Assembly: GCF_013870515.1 (NCBI RefSeq)
Contig: NZ_JACBXA010000025.1
Coordinates: 1-43,334, forward strand
Source of the DNA: Streptomyces albidus (ex Kaewkla and Franco 2022)
Lineage (GTDB): Bacteria > Actinomycetota > Actinomycetes > Streptomycetales > Streptomycetaceae
Direction: 5' to 3'
Length of the DNA stretch: 43,334 nucleotides
Part shown: positions 7,844 to 15,807 of the stretch, one piece after another
How positions within the stretch are numbered: position 1 is the first letter of the stretch
Layout: the number at the start of each line of letters is the position of its first letter
The notes under the pieces: model-generated
Seen by the model: the letters and a program-made list of their open reading frames with translations, nothing else
Told to the model about the DNA's origin: nothing
Databases searched by the model: none
Position numbers and translations under genes: made by a program

Positions 7844-9808
7844 TCAGTCCTCGCTGGCCGCGCTCGGCAGCTTGTTCTGGATCAACTCCATGACGGAGGA
7901 GTCGGTCAGGGTGCTCACGTCACCGAGGTCGCGGTTCTCCGCGACGTCACGCAGCAGCCGCCGCATGATCTTGCCGGAACGGGTCTTGGGCAGCTCCGCG
8001 ACCGGCAGGACCTTCCTGGGCTTGGCGATCGGGCCGAGTTGCTTCGAGACGTGCTGGCGAAGCTCCTCCACGAGCCCCTCGTCCTCCGAGGCCGTGCCGC
8101 GCAGGATGACGAAGGCGCAGATGGCCTGTGTCGTCTGCGGGTCCGTCGCACCGACGACCGCCGCCTCGGCGACCTTCGGGTGGGACACGAGCGCCGACTC
8201 GACCTCCGTGGTGGAGATGTTGTGGCCCGAGACGAGCATGACGTCGTCGACCCGGCCCAGCAGCCAGATGTCACCGTCGTCGTCCTTCTTCGCACCGTCA
8301 CCGGCGAAGTACTTGTCCTGGAAGCGCGACCAGTAGGTGTCGATGAACCGCTTGTCGTCGCCCCAGATGGTGCGGAGCATCGACGGCCACGGCTCGGTCA
8401 GCACCAGGTAGCCGCCCCCGCCGTCGGGCACCTCGTTGGCCTCGTCGTCCACGACGGTGGCGGAGATGCCCGGCAGCGGCCGCTGCGCCGAGCCCGGCTT
8501 GGTCTCGGTGACGCCGGGCAGCGGGCTGACCATGACGCCGCCGGTCTCCGTCTGCCACCAGGTGTCCACGACGGGCGTGCGGTCCCCGCCGATGTGGTGC
8601 CGGTACCAGACCCACGCCTCGGGGTTGATGGGTTCGCCGACGGAGCCCAGTACGCGAAGCGAGGACAGGTCGAACTTGGCCGGGATGTCGTCGCCCCACT
8701 TCATGCAGGCGCGGATCGCGGTCGGTGCCGTGTAGAGGAGGGTGACGCCGTACTTCTGGACGATCTCCCACCAGCGGCCCTTGTGCGGGGTGTCCGGCGT
8801 GCCCTCGTACATGACCTCGGTGGCGCCGTTCGCCAGCGGCCCGTAGACGATGTAGGAGTGGCCGGTCACCCACCCGACGTCGGCCGTGCACCAGTAGACG
8901 TCCCGCTCCGGCTTGAGGTCGAAGACGGCGTGGTGGGTGTAGGCGACCTGCGTCAGGTAGCCGCCAGTGGTGTGCAGGATGCCCTTGGGCTTACCGGTGG
9001 TGCCCGAGGTGTAGAGGATGAAGAGCGGGTGCTCGGCGTCGAAGTCCTGCGGTGTGTGCTGGTCGCTCTGGCGGTCGACCACGTCGTGCCACCACACGTC
9101 GCGCCCGTCGGTCCAGTCGATGTCGTCCTGGCCGGTGCGCCGGACGACGAGGACGTTGCGGACGTTCTCCGTGCCGGGCCTCGTCAGCGCCTCGTCGACG
9201 GCCGGCTTGAGCGCGCTCGCTCCGCCCTTGCGGTAGCCGCCGTCGGCGGTGATGACCACGCGTGCGTCGGCGTCCTGGATGCGTGTGGCCAGGGCGTCGG
9301 CGGAGAAGCCGCCGAAGACCACCGAGTGCGGGGCGCCGATACGGGCGCACGCCAGCATCGCCACCACCGTCTCCGGGATCATCGGCAGGTAGACGGCGAC
9401 GCGGTCGCCGGCCTGGACGCCCAGTTCGGTCAGGGCGTTGGCGGCCTTGGAGACCTCGCGCTGGAGTTCGGCGTAGGTGAGGCTGCGGGAGTCGCCCGGC
9501 TCGCCCTCGAAGTGGACGGCGACGCGGTCGCCGTTGCCGGCTTCGACGTGCCGGTCCACGCAGTTGTAGGCGACGTTGAGCTTGCCGTCCTTGAACCACT
9601 TGGCGAACGGCGGGTTGGACCAGTCGAGCGTCTCGGTCGGCTCCTTGCCCCACGTCAGGCGGCGTGCCTGCTCGGCCCAGAAGCCCAGCCGGTCAGCCTT
9701 CGCCTGCTCGTACGCCGCGGCGGTGACGTTGGCTTCGGCAGCCAGTTCGGCGGGCGGCGCGAACCTCCGCTCTTCCTTGAGCAGATTGGCCAGGCTTTCG
9801 TTGCTCAC
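7844..9808 (-). CDS. acs: Acetyl-CoA synthetase (AMP-forming)
   Basis: A 654-residue enzyme converting acetate, ATP and CoA to acetyl-CoA through acetyl-AMP. It has the adenylate-forming signature ILYTSGTTGKPKG, the acetate-pocket region with the tryptophan-rich WWQTETGG, and the C-terminal catalytic lysine in RSGKIMRR (K613). That lysine is the residue acetylated and switched off in Acs from other bacteria. Length is normal. GTG at 9806-9808 is well supported by AAGGGAG 6 bases upstream. The 5' region carries a DasR-like operator (9926-9941) and a further palindrome (9900-9914), pointing to control by amino-sugar or carbon supply. Confidence 0.97.
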   Translation of the reverse strand: MSNESLANLLKEERRFAPPAELAAEANVTAAAYEQAKADRLGFWAEQARRLTWGKEPTETLDWSNPPFAKWFKDGKLNVAYNCVDRHVEAGNGDRVAVHFEGEPGDSRSLTYAELQREVSKAANALTELGVQAGDRVAVYLPMIPETVVAMLACARIGAPHSVVFGGFSADALATRIQDADARVVITADGGYRKGGASALKPAVDEALTRPGTENVRNVLVVRRTGQDDIDWTDGRDVWWHDVVDRQSDQHTPQDFDAEHPLFILYTSGTTGKPKGILHTTGGYLTQVAYTHHAVFDLKPERDVYWCTADVGWVTGHSYIVYGPLANGATEVMYEGTPDTPHKGRWWEIVQKYGVTLLYTAPTAIRACMKWGDDIPAKFDLSSLRVLGSVGEPINPEAWVWYRHHIGGDRTPVVDTWWQTETGGVMVSPLPGVTETKPGSAQRPLPGISATVVDDEANEVPDGGGGYLVLTEPWPSMLRTIWGDDKRFIDTYWSRFQDKYFAGDGAKKDDDGDIWLLGRVDDVMLVSGHNISTTEVESALVSHPKVAEAAVVGATDPQTTQAICAFVILRGTASEDEGLVEELRQHVSKQLGPIAKPRKVLPVAELPKTRSGKIMRRLLRDVAENRDLGDVSTLTDSSVMELIQNKLPSAASED

Positions 9809-9899
9809 GACATCTCCCTTTCCCAGGGTGTCTTCTGCGTCCGTCCCGGTCCGAAGGCCCTGGACCTCGGACCCTTGGCCTAGCTCATCAGCCGTTGCG

Positions 9900-9914
9900 C
9901 CCTTGTGACAAGGG
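9900..9914. promoter_or_regulatory. Palindrome CCCTTGT-G-ACAAGGG upstream of acs
   Basis: A perfect 7-bp inverted repeat around one base lies about 95 bases upstream of the acs start. On the acs strand it contains TTGTCA, a possible -35 element. It may be an operator for a dimeric repressor; no cognate protein is identified. Confidence 0.35.
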
Positions 9915-9925
9915 TTCTCGACGAA

Positions 9926-9941
9926 ATTGGTTTAGACCTGT
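9926..9941. promoter_or_regulatory. DasR-like operator (dre) upstream of acs
   Basis: ATTGGTTTAGACCTGT matches the DasR consensus ACTGGTCTAGACCACT at 12 of 16 positions, including the full right core TAGACC. DasR is the GntR-family sensor of glucosamine-6-phosphate in Streptomyces. The site is about 120 bases upstream of acs. N-acetylglucosamine catabolism releases acetate, so control of acs by DasR would make metabolic sense; this is inference from motif and position. Confidence 0.5.
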
Positions 9942-10047
9942 CATGCACGCGTACGCGCTGAGCTCGCAGTCGTACGGCGTCCGGGTGCCGGTGAACAGTG
10001 CACTCTTCAACGGGTTTCAAGCACCCGTGTGCCCAAGGCTGTTGCGG

Positions 10048-10770
10048 CTACGCGCTCTCCCGGCTCTCCGGGTGGACGGGAGAGAAGACCGTCTCGTCCG
10101 CTTCGGGCGTCGTCAGCACGTACGCCTGTGCGCGCCCCACGTCGAAATACATGCCGTGCAGTTCGAGAGATCCCTGCCGCATGCGTCGTTCCACGCACTC
10201 GTGGGCCCGAAGGTGTTCGAGCTGCTGGAGCACGTTGTTCAGGCTGAGCGCCTCTACGTCGTCGGTCGTGCCGCGGTCGGCAAGCCTGGGTGCACCCGCG
10301 CGGCCACGCCTCGCTGCGCGCTCCATGGTCGGCCGCCCATGGCGCAGCCAGCGGGCGAGCGGTGAGTCCTCGCCGGGCGGGCCGGCAGTTGTGGCGGTCG
10401 AATGCAGGGCCTGCATCGCGCCGCAACCCGAGTGCCCGCACACCGTGACGGACTCGACCCGGAGCACTTCGACCGCGTACTCGATGGCCGCCGCCACGGA
10501 CTCGTCGCCTCTCTCCTCCCCCTCGCCGGGGAGTGGGACGAGGTTGCCGACGTTGCGGACGACGAAGAGATCGCCGGGGCCGCTCGAAGTGATCATGCTG
10601 GTGACCAGGCGGGAGTCGGCGCAGGCGAGGAAGAGCTGCGAGGGGCGCTGCCCGTCCCTGGCGAGCCTGGCCAGGTCCTCGCGCACGAGCGGGGCGGTGA
10701 CCTGCTGGAAGCGCCTCACTCCGCCGATGAGTTGACCAAGACCGCTGCCCGGGCCGTCCAACTTCGCCAC
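10048..10770 (-). CDS. Beta-class carbonic anhydrase
   Basis: A 240-residue cytoplasmic zinc enzyme interconverting CO2 and bicarbonate. The ligand set is complete: C50 in LACADSR (with the D52/R54 dyad), then H113 and C116 in VCGHSGCGAM. The VRNVGNLV segment is also typical. No SulP transporter domain is fused, unlike some Streptomyces homologues. The GTG at 10768-10770 follows an in-frame TGA by only two codons, and its Shine-Dalgarno AAGGGG is unusually close, so the start is a little uncertain. Bicarbonate supply may serve acetyl-CoA carboxylase downstream of Acs. A palindrome lies upstream at 10814-10832. Confidence 0.93.
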   Translation of the reverse strand: MAKLDGPGSGLGQLIGGVRRFQQVTAPLVREDLARLARDGQRPSQLFLACADSRLVTSMITSSGPGDLFVVRNVGNLVPLPGEGEERGDESVAAAIEYAVEVLRVESVTVCGHSGCGAMQALHSTATTAGPPGEDSPLARWLRHGRPTMERAARRGRAGAPRLADRGTTDDVEALSLNNVLQQLEHLRAHECVERRMRQGSLELHGMYFDVGRAQAYVLTTPEADETVFSPVHPESRESA

Positions 10771-10813
10771 TCCCCTTCACCTGCGCTGTCGCGTCGGTCC
10801 CCGGCGCCCGTCG

Positions 10814-10832
10814 CGAACACGACACGTGTTCG
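10814..10832. promoter_or_regulatory. Inverted repeat CGAACAC-N5-GTGTTCG upstream of carbonic anhydrase
   Basis: Perfect 7-bp arms lie 44 bases upstream of the carbonic anhydrase start and about 215 upstream of the divergent lipoprotein gene. The half-sites resemble those of the actinobacterial LexA box, but the spacing (9 instead of 4 between CGAAC and GTTCG) does not fit LexA. It looks like an operator for an unidentified dimeric regulator. Confidence 0.4.
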
Positions 10833-11048
10833 TCTGGACACTCTCAATGACTGGTAAACGGATCGTAATGCCGAGCAAAGGCTTCGCGAACTGCGGCGTG
10901 GCCTGCACGGCGGCCGTTCCTCCCAAGGGGTGAAGAAGTCACCCCAACCCCTCGCCCGAGTTGCCCGATCTGTCGGAGATGTCAGCTTGGAGTCACGTAC
11001 CGGAGTTGTTCCGTTACGGAGCGACAAGGACGAGGATGAGGTGATCCG

Positions 11049-12275
11049 ATGACAGCCGCTCGACAGTGGCTCGTGGGCATATCAGCGGGAATGGCTCTCG
11101 TTGTCATGAGTGGCTGCTCCGGCAGCACCACGGGAACCCCCGAACGCCAGGGCAAGTCCGCACCCGAGGAGAAGGCGGAGCAGCAGACCCGCGTGATCGG
11201 GGACGGCTCCACAGCGCTCACCGGCCGGCAGCCGAACCAGCCGGCATCCAGGAAGCTCGCCCATGGCGAGAAGCCCCCGCAGTTCGTGGTCTTCTCCTGG
11301 GACGGCGCCGGCGAGGACGGCAAGAAGCTGTTCTCCCGCTTCCGTAAGGCAGGAAAGCGGTACGGCGCCGCGCAGTCGTTCTTCCTGAGCGGCGTCTACG
11401 CCCTCCCGGAGAGCGAGTCGAAGCGCTACAAGCCCCCGGGCCACGCGACAGGCGCCTCCGACATCGGCTACCTCAAGGACCGGAACATACGTGCCACGCT
11501 GAAGGAGATACGCAAGGCGTGGCTCGACGGAAACGAGATAGGCACCCACTTCAACGGGCACTTCTGCGGTCCGAACGGTGTCGACAGTTGGTCGACCGAC
11601 CAGTGGAAGAGCGAGATAAACCAGGCCAAGTGGTTCGTGGAGAACTGGAAGACGACCACTGGCTGGAAGGGCGACGCCCCCCTTCCCTTCGACTACGACA
11701 GGGAACTGATCGGCGGGCGCACCCCTTGTCTCCAGGGCCAGGAGAACCTGCTGCGAGCGGCGAAGCAGATGGGCTTCCGCTACGACTCCAGCGGCAACGG
11801 GACCCAGGTCTGGCCCAAGAAGAAGAACGGCCTCTGGGACGTCCCCCTGCAGGAAGTCCCCATGCCCGGCCGGAAGTTCGAGACCCTCTCGATGGACTAC
11901 AACTTCCTGGCGAACCAGTCGGGAACCGTCCACGGCCCCGTCGCGAAGCACGCCTCCTACGGTCGGCAGATGCGCGACGGTCTGATGAAGGGCTTCGACC
12001 GCGCCTACAACGGCAACCGCGCACCGATGGTCGTCGGCAACCACTTCGAGGACTGGAACGGCGGGGTGTACATGGACGCCGTCGAGGACGTCATGAAGAC
12101 GGTGTGCAAGAAGCGCGAGGTCCGCTGCGTCTCCTTCAAGCAGCTGGTCGACTGGCTCGACGAGCAGGACCCCGCGGCGCTCGACAAGTTCCGCGCGCTC
12201 TCCGTGGGTGAGAAGCCCAAGGGCGGCTGGAACAAGTATCTGGGCGGGCCGCGGACGAGGCTCCTCTCCCGCTGA
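11049..12275 (+). CDS. Lipoprotein with polysaccharide deacetylase-like domain
   Basis: A 408-residue secreted lipoprotein. The signal peptide ends in the lipobox VMSGC (C23), followed by a polar linker to about residue 70. The remaining domain resembles carbohydrate esterase 4/NodB folds: FSWDGAG carries a candidate metal aspartate, and GTHFNGHFCG has the two histidines of the HxxxH metal motif; a late HFEDW could add another. It may remove acetyl groups from peptidoglycan or another surface glycan. The match is distant and the usual second arginine/histidine motifs are not clear, so the substrate is open. AGGTGATC precedes the ATG. The gene is transcribed away from the carbonic anhydrase. 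Confidence 0.75.
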   Translation: MTAARQWLVGISAGMALVVMSGCSGSTTGTPERQGKSAPEEKAEQQTRVIGDGSTALTGRQPNQPASRKLAHGEKPPQFVVFSWDGAGEDGKKLFSRFRKAGKRYGAAQSFFLSGVYALPESESKRYKPPGHATGASDIGYLKDRNIRATLKEIRKAWLDGNEIGTHFNGHFCGPNGVDSWSTDQWKSEINQAKWFVENWKTTTGWKGDAPLPFDYDRELIGGRTPCLQGQENLLRAAKQMGFRYDSSGNGTQVWPKKKNGLWDVPLQEVPMPGRKFETLSMDYNFLANQSGTVHGPVAKHASYGRQMRDGLMKGFDRAYNGNRAPMVVGNHFEDWNGGVYMDAVEDVMKTVCKKREVRCVSFKQLVDWLDEQDPAALDKFRALSVGEKPKGGWNKYLGGPRTRLLSR

Positions 12276-12290
12276 CGCCCCTGCTCCGAA

Positions 12291-12336
12291 GGCCCCGGCT
12301 GCGGGTCGCCGATCCGGCGGCGTCGCGGCCGGGGCC
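12291..12336. terminator. Bidirectional hairpin between the lipoprotein and ATPase genes
   Basis: Perfect 9-bp arms GGCCCCGGC/GCCGGGGCC (12291-12299, 12328-12336) extend by a wobble and further G/C pairs inward. It sits between convergent genes, 16 bases after one stop. Confidence 0.7.
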
Positions 12337-12394
12337 CTGGGGTGCTCGGTCCCCGCGCTGAGAAGGCGGGGCCGGCGTCATCCTCTCCGCCGGT

Positions 12395-13378
12395 TCACGC
12401 GGGCTGCGGCGAGGGCTGTTCCCGGAGTACGAACCCGGGGTCGACCTGGGTGGTCAGGTCGGTGCCCGTCTTGTCGTTGCCCCAGCTCTCGGCGTTGCGC
12501 AGGTGGAAGTGCACCATCTGGCGTGTGTAGCGCTCCCAGTCGCGCTGCTCGTACGCGCTGTCCGCGGTCCGGTGAAGTACGTGCAGGGCCTCGCGGTTGG
12601 CCGTCTCCAACTCGGCGAACGCACGCGGGCGGCCCTTCTCCATGGCGCGCACCCAGTCCGAGTGGCCGAACGTGACGAGGAGGTCGTCGCCGGCCTCCTC
12701 GCGCAGGAAGTCCAGATCGTCCTCGCCGTGGACCTTGTTGCCCACGACGCGCAGCGGAACGCCGAAGTCCCGCGCGTACTCCTTGTACTGCCGGTACACG
12801 GAGACACCCTTCCTGGTGGGCTCCACGACGAGGAATGTCATGTCGAAGCGCGTGAACATCCCGGAGGCGAAGGAATCGCTGCCCGCGGTCATGTCGACGA
12901 CCGCGAACTCCTCGCGCCCGTCGACGAGATGGTTCAGGCAGAGCTCCACCGCGCCGGTCTTGGAGTGGTAGCAGGCCACGCCCAGATCGGCTTCGGTGAA
13001 GGGGCCCGTGGCCAGAAGCCGCACGTCGCCGCCCTCGAGCGGCACCGTGCGGGCGCAGGCGTCGAAGACGGGGTTGTCCTCGGTGATCCGCAGCAGATGC
13101 GAACCCTCGCCCGGCGGGGTCGTCTTGATCATCGTCTCGGCGGAGTCGATCCGCGGGTTCGAGCCGCGCAGATAGTCCTTGATGAGAGGGAGTTGCGCGC
13201 CCATGGCGGGGAGCGCCGCAGCCTCCGACTCGTCCATGCCCAGCGCGACGCCCAGGTGCTGATTGATGTCCGCGTCCACGGCCACCACCGGGTGACGGCC
13301 GACGGCGAGATGACGGATGAACAGGGAGGACAGCGTCGTCTTGCCGCTGCCGCCCTTGCCAACGAAAGCGATTTTCAT
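12395..13378 (-). CDS. MinD/CooC-like P-loop ATPase
   Basis: A 327-residue deviant-Walker ATPase. It begins MKIAFVGKGGSGKTTL, the KGGxGKT form with the signature lysine of the ParA/MinD/CooC group, and has a Walker B-like VVAVDADIN and a switch region VVDMTAGSDSF. CooC-type proteins load nickel into CO dehydrogenase and related enzymes; others in the group position cell structures. No metal ligands of CooC type are evident and there is no partner ParB or MinE. The ATG at 13376-13378 is preferred to a TTG two codons upstream. It is divergent from the Fic-like gene with a 108-base shared promoter region, suggesting co-regulation. Confidence 0.8.
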   Translation of the reverse strand: MKIAFVGKGGSGKTTLSSLFIRHLAVGRHPVVAVDADINQHLGVALGMDESEAAALPAMGAQLPLIKDYLRGSNPRIDSAETMIKTTPPGEGSHLLRITEDNPVFDACARTVPLEGGDVRLLATGPFTEADLGVACYHSKTGAVELCLNHLVDGREEFAVVDMTAGSDSFASGMFTRFDMTFLVVEPTRKGVSVYRQYKEYARDFGVPLRVVGNKVHGEDDLDFLREEAGDDLLVTFGHSDWVRAMEKGRPRAFAELETANREALHVLHRTADSAYEQRDWERYTRQMVHFHLRNAESWGNDKTGTDLTTQVDPGFVLREQPSPQPA

Positions 13379-13486
13379 GAACAAGAGCGTAGATCTGCGG
13401 CGAGAGCTGATACCCCGAGGCTGTCAGGAAGACCACTCGATCGTGGGGTGTGAGTTGCAACGAGGCCTGCGCGTAAGGTCGTACGC

Positions 13487-14311
13487 ATGAGTAGCTCCGC
13501 TGATCCCCTGTCGGCTCTGGTCGCGTTGCCGGGCGTACAGGACGCCGTGGACTCGGTACGGAAGTCCGTCGACCGGATCTACGGCCACCGCGTCATGCGC
13601 CGCCGCAGCAGTGAGGTCACCGCGGAGGCCGCTCTGCGCGGCGCCCGGGGTTCGGCTGCGCTCGAGGATGCCGACTGGGCGCTGGAGGAGATGCGGCGGC
13701 GCACCGACTTCGGAGCCGACGGTGAGCCCCGGACGGTCGGCGCCGCCCTCCGGGCGACCGCCGAATCCGGCCAACTCCTCGACGTATGGCGGCAGTCACC
13801 CCTTCGAGTGCTGGCACGCCTGCACCTCGTGGTCGCCGGAGGAGGAGCATCGGACGAGACGGTGGGGCGCCCGCGGCTCGACGGCGAGCCGGTCACCGGA
13901 CCCGGCTTGCGGCCCGAGCCGTCGGCGGAGGCGAGCGAGGTCGCCGTACGACTGGACGGGCTCGCTCAGATCGTGGTCGAGGGAACCGGGGCGCCCGCGC
14001 TGGTCCTGGCCTCAGTGGTGCACGGAGAGCTGGCCACGCTGCAGCCCTTCGGCTCGTACAACGGGCTCGTGGCGCGCGCCGCCGAGCGCATCGTCCTGGT
14101 CGGCAGCGGTCTCGACCCCAAGTCCATCTGCCCCGCTGAGGCCGGGCACGCGGAACTGGGGCGCGAAGCCTACGAGCTGGCGCTGGCCGGCTACGCCACC
14201 GGAACGCCCGAGGGTGTGGCGGCCTGGATCGCACACTGCGGAAGCGCCGTCGGGCTGGGAGCACGCGAGACGACGGCGGTGTGTGAAGCGCTTCAGCGCG
14301 GGGCGGCCTAG
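13487..14311 (+). CDS. Fic-fold-like protein lacking the catalytic histidine
   Basis: A 274-residue protein. The N-terminal ~115 residues are helical and unlike known domains; the C-terminal part reads like a Fic domain. The key loop is HGELATLQPFGSYNGLVARA, to be compared with the Fic motif HPFxxGNGRxxR: proline and phenylalanine remain, histidine is replaced by glutamine (about Q186), and GNGR is degraded. AMP-transfer chemistry is therefore unlikely. Streptomyces orthologues have, from memory, been labelled as linked to morphological differentiation or as an oxidoreductase; I cannot verify this. ATG follows TAAGGTCG. It may act as a binding or regulatory pseudo-enzyme. It is divergent from the MinD/CooC-like ATPase. 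Confidence 0.65.
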   Translation: MSSSADPLSALVALPGVQDAVDSVRKSVDRIYGHRVMRRRSSEVTAEAALRGARGSAALEDADWALEEMRRRTDFGADGEPRTVGAALRATAESGQLLDVWRQSPLRVLARLHLVVAGGGASDETVGRPRLDGEPVTGPGLRPEPSAEASEVAVRLDGLAQIVVEGTGAPALVLASVVHGELATLQPFGSYNGLVARAAERIVLVGSGLDPKSICPAEAGHAELGREAYELALAGYATGTPEGVAAWIAHCGSAVGLGARETTAVCEALQRGAA

Positions 14312-14369
14312 AACTCGGGCAGTCCCGGCAGACGGCCCCCGGGATGTGGCGGTCCCTGGAAACGGAATT

Positions 14370-14399
14370 GCGGCGGCACCGCCTGGGCGGTGCCGCCGC
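14370..14399 (+). terminator. Hairpin after the Fic-like gene
   Basis: Perfect 14-bp arms (14370-14383 and 14386-14399), whose innermost pairs open to form the loop, lie 58 bases past the stop. This is a strong G/C terminator hairpin. Confidence 0.75.
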
Positions 14400-14656
14400 T
14401 GGCATGGAAACCGGGTTACCAGTGCGTGCTCTTCTCGTGCCCGTCAGGTCGGGACTTTCCCCGTCACCTGGTGAGCGAGCCCGTTACGCGGGCTTGGCGT
14501 CGCGTGGGTGCCCGATATTCATGCATACGGTCCGTGGGGCCTTCATGCGTGAAACGGAATCCTCTCGGATGCCGCTGGTCTCGCGGGCCGTCAATTCCTT
14601 TGTACTGCGCGCCACCTAGATGTGGAAGCCCTGGCCACTGATCTTTACCTTTGTAC
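14400..14656. other. Intergenic region with an rRNA-like 15-mer and a short direct repeat
   Basis: This 257-base stretch between convergent genes has no convincing gene. It holds a small hairpin around 14480-14494 and the 10-base direct repeat CCTTTGTACT at 14597-14606 and 14648-14657. It also holds CCGTCAATTCCTTTG (14588-14602), identical in reverse complement to the universal 16S rRNA segment around E. coli position 910. The last may be chance. Confidence 0.35.
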
Positions 14657-15496
14657 TCAAAGCCGTTCGAACCGGGCACGCCGCTGACTCGTGTACCAGA
14701 CCAGCCCCGCCGTGGCCGCCGCCGCCCCCACAGCCGCCGCCGTGATGGCGAGCGCCGGCCGCGAAGGCATGGACAGGCTGGGGATGCGCTGCTTGAGGCG
14801 GACCGGTCGGGAGAAGGAGAGCACCGGCCACTCACGGGCCAGGGCCTCCCTGCGCAGCGCGCGGTCCGGGTTGACCGCGTAGGGGTTGCCGACCGCTTCG
14901 AGCATGGGGACGTCGGTGATGGAATCGCTGTAGGCGTAACACCGGCTCAGGTCGTACCCCTCGGACTCGGCGAGACCGGCGATCGCCTCCGCCTTGTTGG
15001 GTCCGTAGGCGTAGTACTCGATCTCGCCCGAGTAGCAGCCGTCTTCGACGACCATGCGAGTCGCCACGACGCGGTCCGCACCGATCAACTCCCCGATGGG
15101 CTCGACCACTTCGGCGCCCGATGTCGAGACGATGACGACATCACGACCTGCGAGGTGGTGCTCCTCGATGAGGGAGGCGGCCTCGTCGTAGATGATCGGG
15201 TCGATGAGGTCATGGATCGTCTCCGCGACGATCTCCTTCACCTGCTCGACGTTCCAGCCCCGGCACAGGGCGGAGAGATACTCGCGCATCCGCTCCATCT
15301 GGTCGTGGTCGGCTCCGCCGAGGAGATATACGAACTGGGCGTAGGCAGTGCGGAGTACGGCACGGCGATTGATCAGGCCACCCTGGTAGAAGGATCTGCC
15401 GAAGGTGAGCGTGCTCGACTTCGCAATGACCGTCTTGTCCAGATCGAAGAACGCGGCTGTGCGGCGCATCGCAAGGTTTTCCACGAAGGCGAGCAT
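14657..15496 (-). CDS. HAD-IB family phosphatase (SerB/CicA-like) with C-terminal membrane anchor
   Basis: A 279-residue HAD hydrolase. Motif I is FFDLDKTVIAKSST (DxDxT nucleophile), motif II VIVSTSGAE, motif III lysine GPNKAEAI and motif IV YAYSDSITDVPML, so the catalytic set is complete. After the domain comes a basic linker and a hydrophobic helix (about residues 249-268) followed by RRAR, a tail anchor with the enzyme in the cytoplasm. Substrate is unknown; relatives act on phosphoserine or phospholipid precursors. ATG 15494-15496 is chosen; a TTG three codons upstream and an internal ATG are alternatives. The equivalent gene neighbours ssd in M. tuberculosis (Rv3661). Confidence 0.88.
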   Translation of the reverse strand: MLAFVENLAMRRTAAFFDLDKTVIAKSSTLTFGRSFYQGGLINRRAVLRTAYAQFVYLLGGADHDQMERMREYLSALCRGWNVEQVKEIVAETIHDLIDPIIYDEAASLIEEHHLAGRDVVIVSTSGAEVVEPIGELIGADRVVATRMVVEDGCYSGEIEYYAYGPNKAEAIAGLAESEGYDLSRCYAYSDSITDVPMLEAVGNPYAVNPDRALRREALAREWPVLSFSRPVRLKQRIPSLSMPSRPALAITAAAVGAAAATAGLVWYTSQRRARFERL

Positions 15497-15528
15497 AGGC
15501 GCCAACCATTCGGCGTAAGCTGGGGCGC

Positions 15529-15594
15529 GTGGGTTTGCCTGAGAAGGCTCTCGGGTACACCATGGAAGTCACGGATCGTTCGCGACCGTGCTAA
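15529..15594 (+). CDS. Possible leaderless 21-codon mini-ORF
   Basis: GTG 15529 opens a 21-residue ORF (VGLPEKALGY...SRPC) ending in TAA. A -10-like TAAGCT at 15516-15521 sits 7 bases before the GTG, the usual spacing for a leaderless Streptomyces transcript. Two strong hairpins follow immediately. The peptide is not recognised. It may be a leader peptide, a microprotein or the 5' end of a small RNA; a chance ORF is possible. Confidence 0.35.
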   Translation: MGLPEKALGYTMEVTDRSRPC

Positions 15595-15600
15595 CCCGGC

Positions 15601-15666
15601 CCGACTCCTCCCCCCCCGAGTCGGCCCTGGGGACGACCCCCGCTCTCCCCCCCGGCGGGGGTCGTC
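15601..15666 (+). terminator. Tandem hairpins after the mini-ORF
   Basis: Hairpin one pairs 15601-15607 with 15618-15624 (7 bp). Hairpin two pairs 15632-15643 with 15655-15666 (12 bp perfect). They start 6 bases after the mini-ORF stop and are oriented to end a short rightward transcript; the distance to ssd is about 280 bases. Confidence 0.6.
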
Positions 15667-15807
15667 GCATGTCCGGGGGCCTTTCGCTGACACACCGTTG
15701 GTTCTCCCCTCCTCGGCTGGGCGTCAGCGAGCCGTGGGCCACCACCTCGACTTCGTCACTTAGTGTAATCGAAGCACTGCTCTCCGGAAGTCGCTGGTTT
15801 GGGTGAG

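Noticed and set aside
7814..9883. 689-codon plus-strand ORF opposite acs
   Set aside because: Antisense shadow of acs, with no domains and Val/Asp/Arg-biased composition.
10814..10832. LexA (SOS) box
   Set aside because: Half-sites CGAAC/GTTCG are present, but the spacing is 9 bases, whereas actinobacterial LexA boxes have 4.
14400..14656. RNase P, SRP or tmRNA gene in the gap
   Set aside because: Short resemblances to conserved RNA segments were checked by eye, but none extends to the required core structure.
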